This document shows, piece after piece, positions 57,476-64,000 of a DNA stretch of 64,000 nt. The notes under the pieces are model-generated. The model searched no databases, had not been told where the DNA came from, and saw nothing but the letters and a program-made list of their open reading frames with translations. How positions within the stretch are numbered: the first letter of the stretch is position 1; each line of letters begins with the position of its first letter. Both the position numbers and the translations under genes were made by a program. The DNA is from Argopecten irradians (taxonomy: Eukaryota > Mollusca > Bivalvia > Pectinida > Pectinidae). Location: NCBI RefSeq assembly GCF_041381155.1, contig NC_091140.1:24766864-24830863 (forward strand), given 5' to 3'.

Positions 57476-58128
57476 GTACTAGAGAGTGAGAGTGTATGTG
57501 GTGGTGCGTGTGTGTGTGAACGGGGAAGCACTGTTGGCAAGGTTTTATAACGCCCGTCAGAAGGAAGACGAAGATGTCGCACATCGAGTTGCAGACTAGA
57601 ATACATTTTAACAATGCGGTTAACAAGAAGGAAGTTGTCCATTCCTACACGGGTAATATGCTGAGAGCTATTTTCTGGACTGAACTGAGATGTTAGATGT
57701 TTACCTTGTGTCTTATCAGTTTATATTATTAATTATAGTTATCCTCGGTTTTTTTCTTCTCATTTTTGTGTATCTTATCTGGACTGTTAGTTATATACGT
57801 CTGGCAAGGATACCATATGTATCAAATAACTCGAATTATAAGTTAAAAAGGATAAAATATACATCTATCTCTTTCTCAAAGTTATTTCAACTTCGTAACA
57901 TTGCGTTCGCATGCAATATTAATTACACACGAAAACAGTTGCGTTTGAACGCAAAAGTACATGTATTGCGTGCGAAGACAATATAATGATCCATTCGTGC
58001 GCATTTAAATCTACATTTGTATTGCGCGTGAATGCAATGCTTTTGCGTGTGAGCGAAATTATATCGATTTCGCACACAAAACTATGGTGGCATATTTCTG
58101 CCATCGAATTGCCGACTTACGACTTAAT
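57476..58128. other. Intergenic DNA
   Basis: Nothing recognised apart from GT-rich low complexity near 57,500. Confidence 0.4.
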
Positions 58129-58347
58129 GATGTCGACATAATTAAGGCATTATGTCGACATCATATAGGAAGATGTCGACATAAACAGAAGAATATGTCG
58201 ACTTACCACATGTACCTGCCCACGTAATGATTCCAAGATAATTATGTAGAAAGTCGGTAACTCGGCGATTAATCGTGTTTATGCTCGGGTGTGACACCGA
58301 CTTGTCAGTTATTGATGTCGACATCTAAACTAAAAGATGTCGACATC
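58129..58347. repeat. Cluster of six TGTCGACAT palindromes
   Basis: Copies of (g/t)atgtcgacat(a/c) start near 58,129, 58,151, 58,172, 58,194, 58,313 and 58,335; the fourth ends ctta. Spacers are not conserved, so this is a cluster of sites and not a simple tandem repeat. Confidence 0.85.
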
Positions 58348-59052
58348 TGTCTTGAAAGTGGAAATCAAAGCCACTCTTTCATGACGCACTGTGTATATGC
58401 AGCAAGGTACCATACAGCAGAGATCGACGTTGATTTTGTTAATTCAGGTTTTTATTTATTTGATTTCAAAATTAAAAATTGTGATCCTGCACATCCCGGC
58501 CATGCAGCTGTAATTAACCTACGTGTACGTAGCTGTTAGTCCGAGCTGAGGAAGTTAGAGTGCAAGAGGACTCTGCTTTGTACAACGAATTTCCATCCTC
58601 TTTGCCATAATAATTTATTAATATAGGGGTACATTGTATAACCTTGGGTTGGAAATTCGTTTAAAAGCTGTGTGTGTGTTTTGTGGATTGGCATTCGTAC
58701 CAAGTCTATGTACTACATACCGTACTATACTATATTAAAAAATGAATGAAAAATTTAAAAAAAAATGCAAAACAATGATTTTTTCATGTTTTATTTTCTT
58801 GCGAATCACGAAAAATACCAGTTACGTAATTTAAAAGCTATAAAGGTCACAGTACAGGTACACAATACACATTGGGAAACCAGCTTCACTTGTTAGCTTG
58901 CCCTGTCAATACATATATATATATACAGTAGGTAAATATTTACATCCCTCGATACACTTATATAAAGGCACAATGAATTTTTGTTACGGTCTTAATAGCA
59001 AGATTCAACCTTTGGGCTAAAAATCCTGCCGGGACTATTTTTTGTAGTAAAA
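58348..59052. other. Intergenic DNA
   Basis: No gene or repeat recognised; poly-A rich near 58,740-58,770. Confidence 0.4.
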
Positions 59053-60151
59053 ACACGCGTTCTTTGTAGTCAAACGTGGTAAAAAAAAGTCACGTGCTTA
59101 TACTTCATTCAGGCCATTGGCCGGAGTATACAATTGTATTATGGGTAACTAGTGATCACGTGATTGTGTGTTTACTTCCAAATATGGTGATAGTTTGCTT
59201 GCCATTTCTTCGGAAAAAGTGATCTATTTGAAAATATTTGAACTCCAAAATGTTATTAATATTGCATGCATATGATTCTGACTTGCACATATGTACTGTT
59301 TTACTATAAATAATGAACTGAAATGAGTTATAAAATTGTCATTTCCTCGTTTTGTAAATAAATGATATAATGCGAATTGACCAATTCAATAGGTCTAACC
59401 GTCTAATCTAGGATCAGCGAAGATCGGCTACTCCCGGCTAAATTCGTAGAATTATAAATTTATCTTGATATATATATAATTACCCGCTTTAGGTTTCAGA
59501 ACAGATACATATAACACAGAGAAAATCAGATCTTCGTCAAAAGGCCAAATTATATATACTAAATACCAGGTCAGATAAATTACTCTATTTGGAAGTAAAC
59601 ACACACTCATATTAGCCTGGAGGCCCTACCCATAATTCCTAGCGGTGGGTTAGGGCCTGGTACACGTCCGATAATGGCGGCCCACATCACCGTAAACAAC
59701 ATGGCGGACGGCAGTAGACAGGTATAGGGATACGATAAAGAAACGTGTTTTCCATGTGTTATATCGGTGACATAGGGAAACTGGCGTGCACATGTTTTCT
59801 CCATCATCTATTCTAACAGTACAATGTGTTATTTTAGCATGTCATGTGTGATAATGGTAATTTATGATGGATTTGTAACGCTCTGAAGCATGCTGTCGTT
59901 TTTATACATTTGACAGTTACCAGTAGGCCAATGGCATGTTCGTAAAGTTAACTTATATGGACGACATAGTGAAACTGGTGGACATATATTTTCTTCATCA
60001 CCTATTTCACCAGTGCAGTGCGTTAATTTAGCATGTCATGTCGGATATATATGTGCAATATATACATTATTTATATCGCTCTATGTGTTTTGTTTACTTT
60101 TGACAGTTACCAGTATGGCATGTTCGGAACGTTAACAATTATGACAGAGTC
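59053..60151. repeat. Left arm of a long inverted repeat
   Basis: It pairs with 62,973-63,635. The inner 541 bp (59,611-60,151) are almost identical to the right arm. The outer part is interrupted by a 439-bp insertion. Within it, ataatggcgg and acaacatggcggacgg lie at 59,671-59,710, and a 66-codon frame on the minus strand is repeated in the right arm. Confidence 0.9.
59166..59604. mobile_element. 439-bp insertion with 18-bp inverted ends in the left arm
   Basis: The ends gtgtgtttacttccaaat and atttggaagtaaacacac are perfect inverses. The segment is missing from the right arm. No clear target duplication was seen, so deletion from the right arm is the alternative. Confidence 0.65.
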
Positions 60152-60461
60152 CATTCTCGGCACCCATCGGCTGTCAAGCTATCGCTATACCAACAGTTTC
60201 AAGGTTTTGAACAATTCAATTCCCCCATGAAAAAACTAGATCCTTCGAAAGAATTCACCTGGCAGGCCATTCAACGCAAACGTGCTTCGGTTGAAATGTG
60301 CTTGTAGTGTGCAGTGTACATGGTCTTGTTAGAATGACCTATAGCTAGGTAACTTTGTGTGATGTTTTGTATTACAATCGATACAAAAGTTCTTGGAAAA
60401 CTTGTCATTATAATCATCAAATTATCATGTGATATGTACATTGACTCCAATTGATTAAGAA

Positions 60462-60936
60462 TTTCATATGAGATTCTTTTTTGATCTGTGATAGTTAACA
60501 CCTGTTGTGGGAGTTACAAAGATGAGACTCTTGGAGAGTTTTTCGTTACAGTTGTACGTTAAATGTGTCAAGAAAGATTTCCTGATGAACATTGTGAGTA
60601 ACGATGCTGTATGACATACAGTGTGGGTTGTGGAAATACTTAAGATATTTGATTTATTTCAAGAGTTGTGTGTGTTAGCTTTAGTTGTTTGTTTGAATGA
60701 ATCATATGCGATTCTTTTTTGATCTGTGATAGTTAACACCTGTTATGGGAGTTACAAAGATGAGACTCTTGGAGAGTTTTTTTGTTACAGTTGTACGTTA
60801 AATGTGTCAAGAAAGATTTCCTGATGAACATTGTCAGTAACGATGCTGTATGACATACAGTGTGGGTTGTGGAAATACTTAAGATATTTGATTTATTTCA
60901 AGAGTTGTGTGTGGTAGTTGTTTGTTTGAATGAAAT
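60462..60936 (+). repeat. 238-bp tandem duplication
   Basis: Two near-identical copies starting at tcatatg(a/c)gattctttttt and ending agagttgtgtgtg, shift 238 bp. Confidence 0.9.
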
Positions 60937-61125
60937 TTTAATTTATTATTTAAGAATATTTAAAGATTTTCATATTGTTCTCGAACTTGTTTGTTTGAAT
61001 GAAATTTTAAACTGATTATTTAAAAATATTTAAAGATTTTCATGATGATCTCGTACTTGTTTGTTCGAATGAAATTCAAACTGATTATTTAAAAATATTT
61101 AAAGATTTTCATGTTGATATCATTG
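60918..61125 (+). repeat. About 69-bp tandem repeat, 3 copies
   Basis: Units begin ttgtttgtttgaatgaaatt and end ttaaagattttcat plus about 12 bases. Weaker copies continue near 61,283-61,470. Confidence 0.85.
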
Positions 61126-62414
61126 TCGTGATATTGTTTTAGGCATAATTATGATGTCTTTAATACATATTAATATGGCATTTTTCAGAGTGTGGAAGTT
61201 TTTTGTCCAAATAAGATGTGTTCCTGTATGACATATTTGAGTTGTAGATATTCTTTGTAAATTTCACAGTTTTGTGTAACAGGTGATTGTTTGAATGAAA
61301 TTTAAACCAATAATTTAATATTTTTTAAAGATTTCCTGATGATCTCATTGCATTGTCATGATGTTGGTTTTGGTATAATCATAATGTCTATAATATAGCA
61401 TATTTCAGAGTGTGGAAGTTGTTTGTTGAAACTGAATATTTAAGTATTTAAAAATTTTCTGATGATCTCATTGTCATGATGATGCTGCTTAAAGCATAAA
61501 CGCTCATCATTTTTATGTTTTTCAACACATTTAGTGATGACCACGTAGTTTTGTTTTGTAATATTGAAATCTTTGATGTTTTGTCATAATAAATTGAGAA
61601 CTTGAAAGATATTCAACTCTTTGTCTTCAATATGGTTCCACACATTTGTAGTCTATAATGCTTGATGTTGAATCAATCTGTTGGTTATATAACAGATCAT
61701 GGAGAACTTAACTCCAAAATTAACTGTATGGAAATTCTATAGACTGACAGAAGAATAATATGAATACATATATTTTAAGGAGCAATACAAAACACCTCTG
61801 TAATGCAATCTTTTTTCTTTTTTAAATTTGAAACACTGTCTGGAAAAGAGTCTCTAAACCTGTCTCTCAAAGTATCAATAAATCAATACCCTTAACACTT
61901 TTGAATTTGGTGTATATCCAGTGGGGCTCATTATCGGCCTTGGACGCTGCTTCAGTTTCTTTGGAGTACATTTCTTTGCATTAACAGCATAGGTATGCAG
62001 ATTCAGATGTTGAAAACTTGCACATCTTTCAGTAGCTTTGCAATAGCTATGGTCAAATGCCTGCAACAAAAATATAGGTTCTATAATGTCATAATACGTT
62101 TTGGGTATGGAAGATTGTGTATAACTTGTCAAAACAGGCCACCATTTAATCCGGATCCCTCTCTATTCCAGCATAATTGTATGGTATTGATTCACTTGAA
62201 TAATCCTGGCTATTCCAGCTTTATACATTTGTATGCTGATCACAGTGACATTTGATTTAGATAAATTACTCTGTATACTGTATGTGTAACTTCACTCATT
62301 ATCATGGTCAGCTGACACGTGATAACATTGTATGTCAACATGTATTTCAAAATAATCCTGAATTAAATGTAATTCACACAACATTCTTATAGTAAATCTT
62401 TAGCATAAATTTGT
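61126..62414. other. Interior of the inverted-repeat structure
   Basis: AT-rich. Degenerate copies of the 69-bp unit, then no recognisable gene. No transposase seen. Confidence 0.5.
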
Positions 62415-62545
62415 AACAGGAGAGGAGAAAATGCCACACCGGGATTCGAACCCGGGACCCTCCAAACACTAGCCAAGTGCTCTACGGACTGATCATGAGC
62501 TACCTGGTCACCGTTGATCAACTCAGTCCAATCCCGCTACAAATT
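62415..62545 (-). mobile_element. tRNA-like module (tRNA-derived SINE head or tRNA relic)
   Basis: On the minus strand gtagctcatgatcagtccgt then agagcac resembles box A with an insertion. cccgggttcgaatcccgg is a perfect T-arm with box B GGTTCGAATCC. The D-arm spacing is too long for a functional tRNA. Confidence 0.65.
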
Positions 62546-62598
62546 ATTAGCCTGTGCAATGTATCTCTTGACTGTTATTTTACACAAAAATGATCAAA

Positions 62599-62937
62599 AT
62601 TACCAAGTACACTCATTGATAGAACTAAAATAACCCCTGGTGATACATGTTTCTACATGTACGTACACATACATGTACCCGTAGATGTTGATAATAAATT
62701 ACCTATGACATTTTCCCAAAATCAATGTGTTGTCTTTTGCTTAAGCACTACATAATCAGAAGTACATATAAGAAAATGAAATGGTTACCAGCATGGCATA
62801 TTATAGATCTGAATTTTATATAAGGGAAAGGGTGATACATTAATGTAATTGTAATGTGTATAATGACAACAGCTAGGTTCCCTTGGAATTGAACCAAGTA
62901 CCCTCATGGATAGAACCACCAGAACCTCTAATAGTAT
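62599..62937 (-). repeat. Two copies of a tRNA-like 50-bp module
   Basis: ccaagtacactcattgatag near 62,606 and ccaagtaccctcatggatag near 62,892 begin similar 50-bp modules. The second is joined to a T-arm-like cttggttcaattccaag on the minus strand with a box B match. Confidence 0.5.
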
Positions 62938-62972
62938 CATTATACACTTATAAGAAACGATTTGCATAACTT

Positions 62973-63635
62973 GACTCTGTCATAATTGTTAACGTTCCGA
63001 ACATGCCATACTGGTAACTGTCAAAAGTAAACAAAACACATAGAGCGATATAAATAATGTATATATTGCACATATATATCCGACATGACATGCTAAATTA
63101 ACGCACTGCACTGGTGAAATAGGTGATGAAGAAAATATATGTCCACCAGTTTCACTATGTCGTCCATATAAGTTAACTTTACGAACATGCCATTGGCCTA
63201 CTGGTAACTGTCAAATGTATAAAACGACAGCATGCTTCAGAGCGTTACAAATCCATCATAAATTACCATTATCACACATGACATGCTAAAATAACACATT
63301 GTACTGTTAGAATAGATGATGGAGAAAACATGTGCACGCCAGTTTCCCTATGTCACCGATATAACACATGGAAAACACGTTTCTTTATCGTATCCCTATA
63401 CCTGTCTACTGCCGTCCGCCATGTTGTTTACGGTGATGTGGGCCGCCATTATCGGACGTGTACCAGGCCCTAACCCACCGCTAGGAATTATGGGTAGGGC
63501 CTCCAGACTAACACTCATATGATCACTAGTTACCCATAATACAATTCCATATTTATTTCGGCCAATGACATGAATGAGGTATAAGCACGTGACTTGTTTT
63601 ACTACGTTTGACTACAAAGAACACGTGTTTTGTGC
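62973..63635. repeat. Right arm of the long inverted repeat
   Basis: Inverse of 59,053-60,151 without the 439-bp insertion. It includes the inverse of the two atggcgg words (63,419 and 63,449 region). Confidence 0.9.
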
Positions 63636-64000
63636 CATTATTGGGCAAATCCCCCGCGGATCGTGGTTTCATTTCCACCATTTGAAATTGCTAAGCAATA
63701 CTATCATATAATTGTTTATTTTCTTTACAGACAAATAGTTATAAGCTTCCGTGTAGCGCACTTAGCTTTTTGGGAATCTAATACATGTGTACACATACTA
63801 AGGACACTGATGTGCATGCACGGGCTTATGTGCTTACATGGCAGCTTCACGCCTGGTAATTTGGGACCTAGGACCTAACTCATTGTGCTTCGGTAGGTTC
63901 TGTACGAAAACTCTTCATATACTGAAAGGTCTCAAGGCCCTCTACCAATATTGTGAATTTTATGGCCCTGTGGTCTCAGAATTGTCCCCAGGGGATAGGG
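63636..64000. other. Intergenic DNA to the window end
   Basis: No gene or repeat recognised. Confidence 0.4.

Noticed and set aside
62415-62545. A functional tRNA gene
   Set aside because: The D-arm region is too long and the acceptor stem does not pair, although box B is perfect.
59607-63522. A 66-68-codon frame present in both inverted arms
   Set aside because: Its identity is explained by the arm duplication; it has no recognisable motif.

Overview
The window is eukaryotic nuclear DNA, AT-rich, with GT-AG introns, long minisatellites and many foldback elements. Several dispersed repeats look molluscan: a tRNA-derived SINE with a 'ctccgggtactccg'-type tail and a repeat carrying 'gttatcgctatttctcag'. 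From these I infer a mollusc, most likely a bivalve. No bacterial operon, rRNA, CRISPR array or virus was seen.

Region 1 (1-26,594, + strand). A large open exon of an unrecognised gene runs off the left edge (3-1892). It is followed by the 3' two thirds of a PDE2A-like cGMP-stimulated 3',5'-cyclic nucleotide phosphodiesterase. Sixteen consecutive coding exons (2523-26,594) join in phase into about 534 residues: GAF-B, a linker helix and a complete HD-type catalytic domain. The linker-helix exon exists twice, at 9684-9761 and 17,612-17,689. The copies have the same length and phase and 15 of 26 identical residues, so they are probably mutually exclusive exons. The introns hold three large minisatellites: 45 bp x about 24, 41 bp x about 72 and 59 bp x about 82. 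The first is an expansion of the splice acceptor and start of the next exon.

Region 2 (26,595-39,696). No gene was found. It holds an 88-bp tandem array with an AP-1-like heptamer kept in 18 of 18 units, a (GT)n/G19 microsatellite, a 2-kb inverted repeat with a 133-bp foldback element inside one arm, and further hairpins.

Region 3 (39,697-46,322, + strand). A two-exon anhydro-N-acetylmuramic acid kinase (AnmK) gene of Bacteroidota-like character, a candidate for ancient horizontal transfer. Its terminal exon is tandemly duplicated, and a one-base indel gives the second copy a longer C-terminus. The intron contains a 9-bp-duplicated foldback element, SINE remnants and a homopyrimidine-rich array.

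Region 4 (46,600-55,663). Two RING-less B-box/coiled-coil/beta-propeller (TRIM-like) loci: a frameshifted pseudogene on + (47,917-about 49,345) and an intact single-exon gene on - (54,083-55,663). Foldback elements lie between them.

Region 5 (55,664-64,000). No confident gene. A 4.6-kb structure with long inverted arms (59,053-60,151 and 62,973-63,635) encloses tandem duplications and tRNA-like modules.
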